This document shows positions 8,513-17,810 of a stretch of DNA of 64,000 bases, one piece after another. The translations under genes were made by a program, and so were the position numbers. A model generated the notes under the pieces. That model was not told where the DNA came from. It was given only the letters and a program-made list of their open reading frames with translations, and made no database searches. Source of the stretch: an uncultured Microbacteriaceae bacterium (GTDB lineage: Bacteria > Actinomycetota > Actinomycetes > Actinomycetales > Microbacteriaceae); the NCBI GenBank assembly GCA_903940225.1, contig CAJAKC010000022.1:62001-126000 (forward strand). Direction: 5' to 3'. The first letter of the stretch is position 1, and every line of letters starts with the position of its first letter.

Positions 8513-8610
8513 GATGCCTCCTGTATATGCCGTACAAGGTATTAACACTAACGCGGATTTGTTTTGCCCAAAACTCGGGCCGACAATGTTTGTTGGTTAG
8601 CGGTGAACCC

Positions 8611-10560
8611 CTACCAAATCGTCACGCGCTCAGAGGGGTCCATCCACATGGGGTCACCTTCCGTGACCCCGAACGTCTCGTGGAACAAGTCAAGGTTGCG
8701 CGCGATTTGGTTGCAGCGGAATTCCGTCGGCGAATGTGGGTCGATCGTGAGGAGGCGCAAAGCCTCTTCGTCACGCGCCGATTGACGCCAGACCTGCGCC
8801 CAGGACAACAAGAATCGCTCGGCTCCGGTAAGCCCATCGATAACGGGAGGCTCATTTCCGTCCAGCGACAACTGGTAGGCCTTCCACGCAATAGACAGCC
8901 CTCCGAGGTCACCGATGTTCTCTCCGATGGTCAATTCTCCGTTGACGTGGTGGCCGGGAAGAGCGGCGGGTTCGAGCGCGTTGTACTGGTCGATTAGTGC
9001 GCGAGTGAGTTCGGTGAACCGCTCGCGGTCTTCATCGGTCCACCAGTTTGACAAACGTCCGTCCCCGTCGAATTCACTGCCCTGGTCATCAAAACCGTGG
9101 CCAATTTCGTGGCCGATGACCCCTCCGATTCCGCCGTAGTTCGCGGCCGGGTCGGCATTCACATCGAAGAACGGCCACTGCAGAATCGCTGCGGGGAAAA
9201 CAATCTCGTTGAAGCCAGGGTTGTAATACGCATTGACCGTTTGCGGGAGCATGAACCATTCGTCACGATCGAGTGGCTTGCCGACCTTGCCCAACTCCCG
9301 AGCGAATTCGAATTCGGCCACCGCAGTGACGTTTGCGACGAGGTCATCCGCGTGCACGGTCACCGATGAGTAATCCCGCCACTTCGCGGGATAACCAATC
9401 TTCGGGGTGAACTTGTCCAGTTTCTCGAGCGCGCGAACCTTTGTCTCAGGGCTCATCCACTCGAGGTTCGTGATGGAATCGCGATATGCCTCGGTGAGGT
9501 TCGCAATGAGCACATCCATCGCCGCCTTAGCCGCGGGCGGGTAGTGGCGTTCGACGTAGATTTTGCCGATTGCCTCGCCCATCGACCCCTCGGTAAAGGA
9601 CACTCCGCGCTTCCAGCGCGCGCGCTGTTGCGGGGTTCCCGTGAGTGTTTTGCCGTAAAAATCGAAGTTCGCTGCTGACACATCATCGGACAGGTAAGGG
9701 GCAAGCCCGTTGATAACCTGCCAGCGCAACCAATCGGCGAGCTCGTCGAGCGACGCCGATTCAATGACGGCGCGAACGTCCTCAATAAACGATGGCTGTC
9801 GCACAACGACTTCGTCGAACACGGCGTCGGCCACATCGAGCGCATCGCGCCACGGTAAGGCGATTGGTCCGAGCGCCGAGGCGAACTCGGTCCACGGCGT
9901 GAGGTTGTAGGTCGCGTGGGTGTCGCGGCAGCGAACGTTGTCCCAGTGCGACGCCGCGATGCGGTTTTCCACGCCGAAAACGCGGGCAGCGCGATCGGCG
10001 GCATCCGTAAGACCCGCGAGGCTGAACATGCGCTCGAGGTGCGCGAGATACGCCGTCCTAATTTCGGCGAACGTGTCCTCGCGATAGTACGACTCGTCGG
10101 GTAGCCCGATTCCGCCTTGTTCAATGAACAACAGGTAGCGCTCCGGGTTGCCGGGGTCGTTGTCAACCCACATCGACACGAACGAGCCAATCCCGCACCG
10201 TTCGAGGCGACCCAGCAGCGCCACCAGTGCGCTGAGCGAATCCGCCTCGTCGATTTGGGCCAGCAACGGACGCAGCGGTTCTGCGCCCAGTTCATTGGCG
10301 CGTGACTCGTTCATGAAGGATGTGTAAAGGTCCCCGACTTTGCGCGCCTCGGTTCCGGGCGCTGCACTCTGGCATTCCTCGATGATCGTTCGCACCGCCT
10401 TCTCGGCCTCTTCGGCGAGGATGAGGAATGAACCGTAACGGGCGCGGTCCTCGGGGATTGGGTTGGCATCAATCCATTTTTGGTTCATGTGCCGGTACAG
10501 GTCCTCCGACGGCAGAATTCCGTCGTGGCGGTTGGCAAGTTCGATTCCTGAATGAGTCAT
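8611..10560 (-). CDS. pepO: M13 family zinc metallopeptidase
   Basis: A 649-aa neprilysin-family endopeptidase. The zinc site is HEIGHGFDDQG (about residue 481), with the third ligand and partner Asp in GENIGDLGG (about residue 543). The substrate-binding VNAYYNP motif is at about 440, and the usual C-terminal CxxW of eukaryotic members is absent. There is no signal peptide, so it is probably cytosolic, as bacterial PepO is. It degrades oligopeptides. The ATG at 10560 is supported by TAGGCT 6 nt upstream on the minus strand; its promoter overlaps that of the divergent SDR gene. Confidence 0.9.
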   Translation of the reverse strand: MTHSGIELANRHDGILPSEDLYRHMNQKWIDANPIPEDRARYGSFLILAEEAEKAVRTIIEECQSAAPGTEARKVGDLYTSFMNESRANELGAEPLRPLLAQIDEADSLSALVALLGRLERCGIGSFVSMWVDNDPGNPERYLLFIEQGGIGLPDESYYREDTFAEIRTAYLAHLERMFSLAGLTDAADRAARVFGVENRIAASHWDNVRCRDTHATYNLTPWTEFASALGPIALPWRDALDVADAVFDEVVVRQPSFIEDVRAVIESASLDELADWLRWQVINGLAPYLSDDVSAANFDFYGKTLTGTPQQRARWKRGVSFTEGSMGEAIGKIYVERHYPPAAKAAMDVLIANLTEAYRDSITNLEWMSPETKVRALEKLDKFTPKIGYPAKWRDYSSVTVHADDLVANVTAVAEFEFARELGKVGKPLDRDEWFMLPQTVNAYYNPGFNEIVFPAAILQWPFFDVNADPAANYGGIGGVIGHEIGHGFDDQGSEFDGDGRLSNWWTDEDRERFTELTRALIDQYNALEPAALPGHHVNGELTIGENIGDLGGLSIAWKAYQLSLDGNEPPVIDGLTGAERFLLSWAQVWRQSARDEEALRLLTIDPHSPTEFRCNQIARNLDLFHETFGVTEGDPMWMDPSERVTIW

Positions 10561-10566
10561 GGTTCC

Positions 10567-10576
10567 AGCCTACGAT
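10567..10576. promoter_or_regulatory. Overlapping divergent -10 elements (pepO / SDR)
   Basis: On the minus strand TAGGCT (10572-10567) stands 6 nt from the pepO ATG. On the plus strand TACGAT (10571-10576) stands 6 nt from the SDR GTG. The two hexamers share the TA at 10571-10572, so the two start codons are only 22 nt apart. No Shine-Dalgarno sequence is present on either side. Confidence 0.65.
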
Positions 10577-10582
10577 GTAGAG

Positions 10583-11386
10583 GTGAGTAAAGTACCTGCC
10601 GAATTCGACCTGACCGGTCGCACCGCTCTCGTCACCGGTTCGGGCAGCGCGGAGGGGATTGGTTTCGCAACGGCTCGCATTCTCGGGTCTCTCGGTGCTC
10701 GCGTTGTCATCACGTCCACCACTGCACGAATTGATGAGCGCGTTGCAGAACTTCGCGAGCAGGGCATCGCGGCAGACGGTATCGTCGCTCGACTGGAATC
10801 CCCCGCACTCGTCGACGCACTCATCGCCGAGCTGCAGGTTCGCGGTATTTCGCCGGACATTGTTGTCAATAACGCCGGGATGATTGCGACCGGTGAGGGC
10901 TGGGCGCGTGGAGACATGGCCATGCCCGCTGACGACTGGCAGGCCACCATCGACGCCAACCTGTCCTCCACGTTTTATGTTTCGCGAGCACTTTTGCCCG
11001 CGATGCTCGAGCGCGGCTGGGGTCGCGTCATCAATATTGCCTCCACAACCGGGGGCGTCGGCGCTGTGCGCGACGATATCGCCTATGCCACCGCTAAGGC
11101 GGGAATTGTCGGGCTCACTCGTGCGCTCGCGGTGGACACGGCTGCCTCTGGTGTCACCATCAACGCGGTCGCACCCGGATGGATCGCCACCGCGTCCCAA
11201 CTCGACTCTGAGGTCACCGAAGGAACACTCGGTCCGACCGGCCGCAGTGGCGACCCCGGTGAGGTCGGCTCGGTCATCGCCTCGCTCTCAACCCCGGGGG
11301 CGGGCTACATCACCGGTCAGCTCATCGTCGTCGACGGTGGAAATGCGATCGCCGAGGAACGTCGATTCGCCCGAGGAGACTCGTGA
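10583..11386 (+). CDS. Short-chain dehydrogenase/reductase
   Basis: A 267-aa classical SDR: cofactor motif [10 protein letters not shown] (residues 19-28), NNAG (96-99), catalytic Ser154, Tyr168 and Lys172 in the YxxxK pattern, and the C-terminal substrate/cofactor segment [11 protein letters not shown]. Closest in pattern to FabG-like 3-oxoacyl reductases, but the substrate is not determinable. GTG at 10583 is chosen over ATG at 10559 because the longer form would contain the -10 element and the leaderless spacing points to 10583. It overlaps nucS by GTGA. Confidence 0.82.
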   Translation: MSKVPAEFDLTGRTALVTGSGSAEGIGFATARILGSLGARVVITSTTARIDERVAELREQGIAADGIVARLESPALVDALIAELQVRGISPDIVVNNAGMIATGEGWARGDMAMPADDWQATIDANLSSTFYVSRALLPAMLERGWGRVINIASTTGGVGAVRDDIAYATAKAGIVGLTRALAVDTAASGVTINAVAPGWIATASQLDSEVTEGTLGPTGRSGDPGEVGSVIASLSTPGAGYITGQLIVVDGGNAIAEERRFARGDS

Positions 11387-12078
11387 GAGTGGTCGTCGCC
11401 ACGTGCTCTGTCGCCTACTCGGGCCGACTGAACGCCCACCTTCCGCTCGCCACTCGACTGCTCATGTTCAAAGAGGACGGGAGTGTTCTCATCCACTCCG
11501 ACGGTGGTTCGTACAAACCGTTGAACTGGATGAGCCCGCCGTGCGTCACGGACGCGATCGAGGTCGACGACGAGCAGCGCGAAGCGGGAGTCATCGAACA
11601 GTGGCGGGTCACGCACGCCAAAACGGCGGACATTCTGGTGATCTCTGTGCACGACATCCACCACGATTCGTCCCACGAATTGGGAATCGACCCCGGTCTC
11701 ATCAAGGACGGGGTCGAAGCCGATCTGCAAAAACTTTCGGCCGCGCATATCGAGGTCTACGGTGATGGCTTTTCGCTTATTCGCCGCGAATATTTCACGG
11801 CAATCGGACCGGTCGACATCCTCGCTCGGGATGCGAACGGTGAGACCGTCGCCATCGAGATAAAGCGTCGCGGCGACATCGACGGCGTCGAACAGCTGAC
11901 GCGCTACCTGGACCTTCTCAATCGTGATTCGACCCTCGCCCCCGTTCACGGTATCTTTGCCGCCCAGGAAATCAAACCTCAAGCGCGGACACTCGCCGAG
12001 GATCGCGGAATTCGCTGTGTCGTTCTCGACCTCGACGACCTCCGCGGGCTTGACACCTCGCAGGACAAGCTGTTCTGA
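11383..12078 (+). CDS. nucS: Mismatch endonuclease NucS/EndoMS
   Basis: A 231-aa NucS protein, which cuts both strands at G-T, G-G and T-T mismatches and provides mismatch repair in Actinobacteria that lack MutS/MutL. The N-terminal dimerisation/DNA-binding domain begins [15 protein letters not shown]. The C-terminal RecB-like nuclease core shows [17 protein letters not shown] and QLTRYLDLL, carrying the catalytic Asp, Glu and Lys. The C-terminus (LDTSQDKLF) may hold a sliding-clamp-interacting segment, as in archaeal and corynebacterial NucS; DnaN is encoded elsewhere in this window. GTG start overlapping the SDR stop. Confidence 0.9.
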   Translation: MRVVVATCSVAYSGRLNAHLPLATRLLMFKEDGSVLIHSDGGSYKPLNWMSPPCVTDAIEVDDEQREAGVIEQWRVTHAKTADILVISVHDIHHDSSHELGIDPGLIKDGVEADLQKLSAAHIEVYGDGFSLIRREYFTAIGPVDILARDANGETVAIEIKRRGDIDGVEQLTRYLDLLNRDSTLAPVHGIFAAQEIKPQARTLAEDRGIRCVVLDLDDLRGLDTSQDKLF

Positions 12079-12731
12079 TGCGCCCCTACGACATCGTCCT
12101 GTGGGATCTCGACGGAACCATCATGGATTCGGCCCAGGGGATCTTTCTCTCGTTCGAGCACGCCTTCGTGGAGATGGGCCGCGTCACGCCCGATCGGGCA
12201 GAACTGCAACGCTATTTAGGGCCGCCGCTGCTGGCGACGTTTGGTGAGCATTTGGGGTTTTCACCCGAGGACACCACGCGAGCGATTGAGAGGTATCGCG
12301 AGCATTATCACGCGATTGGGGCGTTCGCGGCGGAGCCGTTTGCTGGTGTCATCGACCTGATTCACGACGTTCGCGCTGCTGGAATGACGACGGCGCTGGC
12401 GACGTCAAAAGCATTCACTGCCGCGAAACTCGTTACGGAACACTTCCAACTCGACGGTCTATTCGACATCTACGGAACGGCAACCGATGACGACGTTCGC
12501 AAAACGAAGGCCGATGTTCTCGGGGCAATCGTCGACGAGCTCGGCGAACACGGAGCGCAGCGCGACCGAATCGTCCTGATCGGCGATCGAATTCACGACG
12601 TGGAAGGCGCCGAGGAATTTGATATTGACTGCGTGCTCGTCGAGTGGGGATATGGGACTCCCGAGGAATTCGCCGCTGCAACGGCGAGCGTTGCAACCGT
12701 TGCCGACCTGAGGAGCTTCCTCGGTATCTAG
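12078..12731 (+). CDS. HAD-family phosphatase, phosphoglycolate phosphatase-like
   Basis: A 217-aa HAD hydrolase: motif I WDLDGTIMDS (nucleophile Asp10, acid/base Asp12), helical cap (about 20-90), motif II in ALATSK, motif III lysine in RKTKADVLG and motif IV in LIGDRIHDVEGA. Such Gph/PgmB-type enzymes dephosphorylate small phosphometabolites; phosphoglycolate is only one possibility. It overlaps nucS by 1 nt (TGATG). Its TAG overlaps the convergent copA stop by 4 nt (CTAG). Confidence 0.8.
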   Translation: MRPYDIVLWDLDGTIMDSAQGIFLSFEHAFVEMGRVTPDRAELQRYLGPPLLATFGEHLGFSPEDTTRAIERYREHYHAIGAFAAEPFAGVIDLIHDVRAAGMTTALATSKAFTAAKLVTEHFQLDGLFDIYGTATDDDVRKTKADVLGAIVDELGEHGAQRDRIVLIGDRIHDVEGAEEFDIDCVLVEWGYGTPEEFAAATASVATVADLRSFLGI

Positions 12732-14932
12732 CGGCCAAGCCGGAAAAGAGCAAGTCGGCCCGAGTTGAGGACGACGAACACCGACGAAAACGCCATGGCA
12801 AGACCCGCAATTGCCGGTCCGACGACACCGAGCATGGCGACCGGAATTGCCAGCGCGTTGTAGCCGAACGCCCACCACAGGTTGCCCTTGATGGTGCCGA
12901 GGGTGGATCGCGACAGCCGAATGGCGTCGGCGACTCGTCGGATATCGGCAGAGACGATGACAATATCGCTGGCCTCGATTGCCACGTCCGTCCCGCCGCC
13001 CATTGCGATTCCACAATCGGCTTGTGCCAGAGCAGCGGCGTCATTGATTCCATCACCGACCATCGCAACAATTCGACCCTGATTCTGAAGCTCCGCGATG
13101 AGGTCGCGCTTGTCGGCGGGAGTCATGGGGGCGTGAATTTCGTCGACACCGACCTGCCCTCCGATTCGGCGCGCAACGACCTCCGCGTCTCCCGAAGCCA
13201 GAATCGTTCGAAGCCCGAGCTTCTCCAATGCCTCGACCGCCGCCTGCGAGGACGGTCGAATCGGGTCGCTGACGGCGATAGCGCCCACGACTCGGTCATC
13301 GTGCGAAAGAACTGAAACGGTGTGGCCATCGCTCGCCCAACCCGCAATAGTGGCGCGGAGCTTCTCGCTGATGGTCGAGCCCTCGGCAATCAACCACTTT
13401 TCGGTTCCGACCCTGACCCGGGTGCTGCCCAAATTACCCACGACTCCGTCGCCGGGAACTGCGGTGATGTCCGAACCCGCTGGAATATCGAGCCCTCGGG
13501 CGGTGGCCTCGGCGACAATGGCGCGGGCGATGGGGTGATCGGTTCCGATATCGATGCGCGCAGCGTCGGTCACGACCATTTCGTCGGTGATGCCGTCCCC
13601 CGCGACACCAACGACGGCCGGTCGACCGGCAGTCAGTGTTCCCGTCTTGTCAAAAATGATCGTGTCGATGCGGCGCGTGCTTTCGAGCACATCCGTGCCA
13701 CGAATGATAATTCCACTGCGTGCTCCTCGGCCCGTTCCCACGAGAAGCGCCATCGGTGTGGCGAGCCCCAGCGCACACGGGCATGCGACCACCAGGGTGG
13801 CAACCGCCACCGATACCGCACGGGTCAGATCCCCCTCCTGGAGGTACCACCACACTCCGGCGCCAAAAGCAAGAACGATCACGACGGGAACGAAAATCGC
13901 AGAGACCCGATCGACAAGTTTCTGAACGGGCGCCTTCCCCGCTTGCGCCTCTTCCACCATTCGGGTGAGGCGAGCGAGTTCGGTCGCCGACCCAACCGCC
14001 GTGGCTTCGACGACCAGTCGACCGCCCGCGTTAATGATTCCGCCCGTCACCCGTGTTCCCGGGCCAACGGCAACCGGCATGCTTTCACCCGTCACCGAAC
14101 TCGCGTCCACGCTGGAGGACCCTTCGACGATGACTCCGTCCGTCGCAACAATTCCGCCGGCGAGAACGACGAACAGGTCACCGACCTGAATCGCCCCCGC
14201 GGGCACCGTGACTTCGCGCCCGTCGATCAGCAGGATGGCATGTTTTGCGGCCAAATCGAGCAGGGACGTCAAGGACTGGCGAGCCGTTCGCTTCGCATTT
14301 GCTTCGAGGTATCTCCCGAGCAAAACAAACACCGTGACCACTGTGGCCGATTCAAAATACAGCGCGTGGGCGGTGTCGCCAAAAAGTGAGAACGTCATTT
14401 TCATGCCGATCATCCCCGCGTGCGTGAACGCCACGGCGTACACCGACCACAGAAAGGCGACAAGCACGCCGAGTGAGACGAGGGTATCCATCGTCGTCGC
14501 ACCGTGACGCAAATTCATCCAGGCCGCGCGGTGGAACGGCCACGCCACCCAGGTTGCAATCGGCGTGGTCAGCACCGCGAGCGCCCACTGGTATCCGTCA
14601 AACTGCAGGACGGGGATCATCGAGATTACAAGGACCGGAATCGCCAGGGCGCTGCCCACCAAAACGCGCCACAGAAGCAAACGGTCGACCGGTGTCACGG
14701 GTTGGCGTTCGGCGTTCGGGTCAATCGCGCGAGCGCCGTAACCCACCTTCTCCACCGCGGCGATGAGTGCCGTTGCTTCGACAACGCCCTCGACATCAAC
14801 AGACGCACGTTCCGTTGCGAAGTTAACCGTCGCCGTCACACCGGGAACGGTGCTCAGCGCGCCCTCGATCCGACCCGCACAGGTCGCGCACGTCATCCCC
14901 TCGAGGGCAAGATCAACGTGGGTGGTGGTCAC
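12728..14932 (-). CDS. copA: Copper-translocating P1B-type ATPase
   Basis: A 734-aa heavy-metal pump. It has an N-terminal metal-binding domain with MTCATC (Cys15, Cys18), eight membrane segments, and the transmembrane metal site CPC in VACPCALGLATP (about residue 384). The phosphorylation motif DKTGTLTAG (about 428), HP dipeptide in GTDHPIARA and hinge GDGINDAAAL follow. The CPC motif points to monovalent Cu/Ag export. GTG start; it overlaps copZ by 1 nt, so the two form an operon. No CsoR- or CueR-type regulator is in the window. Confidence 0.93.
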   Translation of the reverse strand: MTTTHVDLALEGMTCATCAGRIEGALSTVPGVTATVNFATERASVDVEGVVEATALIAAVEKVGYGARAIDPNAERQPVTPVDRLLLWRVLVGSALAIPVLVISMIPVLQFDGYQWALAVLTTPIATWVAWPFHRAAWMNLRHGATTMDTLVSLGVLVAFLWSVYAVAFTHAGMIGMKMTFSLFGDTAHALYFESATVVTVFVLLGRYLEANAKRTARQSLTSLLDLAAKHAILLIDGREVTVPAGAIQVGDLFVVLAGGIVATDGVIVEGSSSVDASSVTGESMPVAVGPGTRVTGGIINAGGRLVVEATAVGSATELARLTRMVEEAQAGKAPVQKLVDRVSAIFVPVVIVLAFGAGVWWYLQEGDLTRAVSVAVATLVVACPCALGLATPMALLVGTGRGARSGIIIRGTDVLESTRRIDTIIFDKTGTLTAGRPAVVGVAGDGITDEMVVTDAARIDIGTDHPIARAIVAEATARGLDIPAGSDITAVPGDGVVGNLGSTRVRVGTEKWLIAEGSTISEKLRATIAGWASDGHTVSVLSHDDRVVGAIAVSDPIRPSSQAAVEALEKLGLRTILASGDAEVVARRIGGQVGVDEIHAPMTPADKRDLIAELQNQGRIVAMVGDGINDAAALAQADCGIAMGGGTDVAIEASDIVIVSADIRRVADAIRLSRSTLGTIKGNLWWAFGYNALAIPVAMLGVVGPAIAGLAMAFSSVFVVLNSGRLALFRLGR

Positions 14933-15147
14933 TAGCGAACGACGTGGTAGCCAGCCGCTTCGACTGCTGTTTCAACAGCAGTTGCGTCGACCGCCTCGCC
15001 GGACTCAACGTGAAGAGTCGATTCCCCGTTCGCGACGAGGTCAATGCTGACCCCGGCGACTCCCGGAACGATCGCGACGGCCCGGGATACGGTCATCACG
15101 CAGTGGTTGCACGTCAATCCAGTGACAGTGTAATCAGTAGTGCTCAT
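14932..15147 (-). CDS. copZ: Copper chaperone, HMA domain protein
   Basis: A 71-aa single heavy-metal-associated domain with the metal-binding loop LTCNHC (Cys13, Cys16) and the full beta-alpha-beta-beta-alpha-beta length. As an Atx1/CopZ homologue it carries Cu(I) in the cytosol to the CopA N-terminal domain. First gene of the copZ-copA operon. GAGAGG upstream of the ATG could serve as a ribosome-binding site. Confidence 0.9.
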   Translation of the reverse strand: MSTTDYTVTGLTCNHCVMTVSRAVAIVPGVAGVSIDLVANGESTLHVESGEAVDATAVETAVEAAGYHVVR

Positions 15148-15204
15148 AGGTTCATCCTCTCACTGATTACCAATTGACCAGCGAGGGACTTATTCCCGAG
15201 ATTG

Positions 15205-15290
15205 TGGTGCGCAAGAGGGGACTTGAACCCCTACGCCCTTACGGGCACTGGCACCTGAAGCCAGCGCGTCTGCCATTCCGCCACTTGCGC
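15205..15290 (-). tRNA. tRNA-Leu (CAG)
   Basis: The minus strand folds as a class II tRNA. The acceptor stem is GCGCAAG/CTTGCGC, the D arm includes TGGCGGAATGGCAGACGC, and the anticodon stem CTGGC/GCCAG frames the loop TTCAGGT (anticodon CAG). A variable arm (TGCCCGTAAGGGCG) and the T loop GGTTCAAGTCC follow. The 3' CCA is encoded (15205-15207). Leu tRNA beside fhaA is conserved in the mycobacterial origin region too. Confidence 0.95.
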
Positions 15291-15376
15291 CCGTCGTTTA
15301 ACGAACGTGACAACGCTATCACGCAGAAAACAGGCGCTGAAGCCCTGTCGCGACCAGCTTGGGCTAGTCCAAAGAA

Positions 15377-15402
15377 TAGACTTGACGCAACGCCGTAGGG
15401 GG
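15377..15402 (+). promoter_or_regulatory. fhaA promoter -10 and ribosome-binding site
   Basis: TAGACT at 15377-15382 is a good -10. AGGGGG at 15397-15402 lies 7 nt before the ATG at 15410, so this gene, unlike many here, has a leader of about 20 nt. It would drive the fhaA-to-pknB operon. Confidence 0.5.
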
Positions 15403-15409
15403 TCTTTCG

Positions 15410-16081
15410 ATGGGTTTGCTCGACAACGTTGAACGTGGTCTGGAGAAGTTCGTCGGTGGCGCGTTCGCAAAGTCTTTTCGAGGAGGAGTTCAACCCATTG
15501 AGATTGTCGCCGCACTCAAGCGCGAACTCGACTCGCGCGCTGTCGTAGTCCAGCGCGACCGCATTCTCGCCCCACACTCCTTCACGGTGGGACTCTCGGC
15601 GCAGGACTTCAGTCAACTTAACGCTCACGGGGCTGTTCTCATCGCGGAACTCGTTGATGCTGTGCGGGACTACGCAAACCGCCAGCACTATTCGTTTGCA
15701 GCCCCGGTCACGGTCGACCTCGCTGCGGCCGTTGACATTCCCAACGGAGTCGTCCGCGTGATGTCACAGTCTCTCGACGCCGTCAACCAATGGCAGCCAG
15801 CTCTGGAAGTGAATGGCGAGACGGTGTATCTGACCGAAACGGAATCCATAATCGGCCGCGGGGCAACAGCCACAATCGTCATCCCCGACGGAGGAGCTTC
15901 GCGCAACCACGCCCGAATCGTATGGAACGGTAAATCCGCCGGTCTCGAAGATCTGCAATCGACCAACGGAACGCTCCTCAACGGGCGGCGCGTGACCAGC
16001 TCACCGCTCGAACAGGGTGACGTGATAGAAATCGGGGCGACCCGAATCGTTTTCCGAATCGTGCCGGGGGCCGCCGCATGA
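15410..16081 (+). CDS. fhaA: FhaA: DUF3662 and FHA domain protein
   Basis: A 223-aa protein with an N-terminal DUF3662 domain (about 1-115: MGLLDNVERGLEKFVGG opening) and a C-terminal FHA phosphothreonine-binding domain (about 145-220: IGRGATATI, SRNHARI, STNGTLLNG). In mycobacteria FhaA binds phosphorylated MurJ and PknB products and tunes peptidoglycan synthesis. Here it is much shorter than the mycobacterial form because the linker is brief. First gene of the signalling operon; it overlaps fhaB by ATGA. Confidence 0.9.
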   Translation: MGLLDNVERGLEKFVGGAFAKSFRGGVQPIEIVAALKRELDSRAVVVQRDRILAPHSFTVGLSAQDFSQLNAHGAVLIAELVDAVRDYANRQHYSFAAPVTVDLAAAVDIPNGVVRVMSQSLDAVNQWQPALEVNGETVYLTETESIIGRGATATIVIPDGGASRNHARIVWNGKSAGLEDLQSTNGTLLNGRRVTSSPLEQGDVIEIGATRIVFRIVPGAAA

Positions 16082-16575
16082 GTGAGCTGACACTCTTCAT
16101 ACTCCGCTTCGGATTCCTCGCCATCCTGTGGATTTTCGTCTTCGCCGTTGTCTTCGCCCTTCGCAGCGACCTGTTTGGTCACTACACCCGCCGCAGCGAC
16201 CGAGCAGTTCCCGACATCACCGTCAACCCTGCAGCGCAGGCCCCGACGTTTATCCCGCCGCTGGACGCCCCGGTGAACGCTGATCCTGCACGGACTCTGA
16301 CAATCACCGCCGGAGCTCGCGAAGGACTCGAGATTCCGCTCGATGCCGACCAACTCACGATTGGCCGCAGCGCACAGTCGGGACTCGTGATTCGTGATGA
16401 ATACACGTCGACCCATCACGCACGATTGCAGTTGTGGAACGGGGACTGGGTCATTCAAGACCTCAGCTCGACGAACGGCACATTCGTCAACAACCAGCGC
16501 GTCAGCGTTCCGACCCCGGTTCCGCTCTATACGCCTGTATCAATCGGCTCAACGATCTTCGAACTGAGACCATAA
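16078..16575 (+). CDS. fhaB: FhaB/FipA: membrane-anchored FHA protein
   Basis: A 165-aa protein with one N-terminal membrane helix (about 5-28), a linker, and a C-terminal FHA domain (about 82-160: IGRSAQSGL, THHARL, SSTNGTFVNN). The orthologue in mycobacteria (FipA) links Ser/Thr kinase signalling to FtsZ/FtsQ at the division site. It overlaps fhaA (ATGA) and pstP (TAATG), so all three are co-translated. Confidence 0.88.
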   Translation: MSELTLFILRFGFLAILWIFVFAVVFALRSDLFGHYTRRSDRAVPDITVNPAAQAPTFIPPLDAPVNADPARTLTITAGAREGLEIPLDADQLTIGRSAQSGLVIRDEYTSTHHARLQLWNGDWVIQDLSSTNGTFVNNQRVSVPTPVPLYTPVSIGSTIFELRP

Positions 16576-17810
16576 TGGACGCGCGCGTTCTCACGGCGGC
16601 GGTGAGCCACGTCGGGCTTATCCGAGCCAGCAATCAGGACTCGGGTTACGCGGGAACGCACCTGTTTATGGTTGCCGACGGGATGGGTGGTCACGCTGGG
16701 GGTGATGTCGCCAGTTCCCTCGCTACTCAAGCTGTCACCGCCGTCGCAGACGAACGATTTGATTCGATTACCGTCGCGCAAGAAACCCTCGTCGAGGCGG
16801 TCAAGAACAGTGCGCAAGAACTATCCGACGCGGTCCGCAGTCACCCCGATCTGCAGGGCATGGGAACTACCGTCAGTGCGCTGATCCGTTACGACGACAA
16901 GGTCGTGATTGCTCACATCGGTGATTCGCGCATCTATTTGTTCCGCAAAAAGAAACTGGAACAGATCACCACCGACCACACCTTCGTGCAGAAACTCGTC
17001 GAAACCGGTCGCATCACGGCGGAAGAGGCGATCGTGCATCCTCGACGCAACGTCCTGATGCGCGTGCTCGGTGACTTCGATACCAACCCCGACGTGGACA
17101 CGGTGATCCTGGAGACCGAGCCGGGGGACCGTTGGGTTTTGTGTTCGGACGGTCTGTGCGGATACGTTTCGGATGATGCTGTTTCGCAAATTCTGCGTGA
17201 AACAACCGATGCCGCGGAGGCGAGCGCCCTGCTGGTTGAGGCCGCGTTGGATCGGGGAGCACCCGACAACGTGACCGTCGTCATTGCCGGCGTCAATGAA
17301 ACCAACGTCAGCGCGGCGTCCCGCCCGATTCTCGTCGGCGCGGCCGCGGAACCGCTCATCTTCGACACCGTCACCAAACGGATCCCCGCAATCGGGGGCC
17401 GCTTTGGCTCCGGAACAGGTCTCGGGGAAGCGGAAACCTTTGCCACCCCCGACTTTCTTGAAACGATCATTGCTGAGGATAAAGAACGCGCCTCCCGGCG
17501 ACGGCGACGCTGGGCGGCGTATCTTGCTATTCCCATAACCCTCATCGCGGGATTCGCACTGTGGGGATATTTCTGGACACAATCCCAGTTTTACGTCGGC
17601 TCAGACGGAAACACTGTTGTCATTTACCGCGGTGTGGCCGGTGAAGTCGCCGGCTTGAACCTCAACTCGGTCGAGCAAGACACGGATATTCGTGTCACGC
17701 AACTGCCGCAATATCTGCAGCACGCGGTAGAAAATAACATTCCCGTTGGGAGTTACAACGCGGCTCTCGAGGTCGTGTCAAGGATTCGAAATGTCAGCGC
17801 CACTCAGTAA
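16575..17810 (+). CDS. pstP: PP2C-family Ser/Thr phosphatase
   Basis: A 411-aa phosphatase that reverses PknA/PknB phosphorylation. The PPM catalytic domain spans about residues 5-238, with metal-binding Asp residues in NQDSGY, VADGMGGHAGG, VLCSDGL and GAPDNVTVV. A linker, a membrane segment (about 315-335) and a short extracellular domain follow. The Mtb orthologue has the same layout. It overlaps rodA by 20 nt, an unusually long same-strand overlap. Confidence 0.92.
   Translation: MDARVLTAAVSHVGLIRASNQDSGYAGTHLFMVADGMGGHAGGDVASSLATQAVTAVADERFDSITVAQETLVEAVKNSAQELSDAVRSHPDLQGMGTTVSALIRYDDKVVIAHIGDSRIYLFRKKKLEQITTDHTFVQKLVETGRITAEEAIVHPRRNVLMRVLGDFDTNPDVDTVILETEPGDRWVLCSDGLCGYVSDDAVSQILRETTDAAEASALLVEAALDRGAPDNVTVVIAGVNETNVSAASRPILVGAAAEPLIFDTVTKRIPAIGGRFGSGTGLGEAETFATPDFLETIIAEDKERASRRRRRWAAYLAIPITLIAGFALWGYFWTQSQFYVGSDGNTVVIYRGVAGEVAGLNLNSVEQDTDIRVTQLPQYLQHAVENNIPVGSYNAALEVVSRIRNVSATQ

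Noticed and set aside
13322-14389. Long open frame on the plus strand opposite copA
   Set aside because: Antisense to a full-length, well conserved P-type ATPase; composition is Arg/Asp/Asn-rich without any domain, as expected from GC-biased codons read in reverse.
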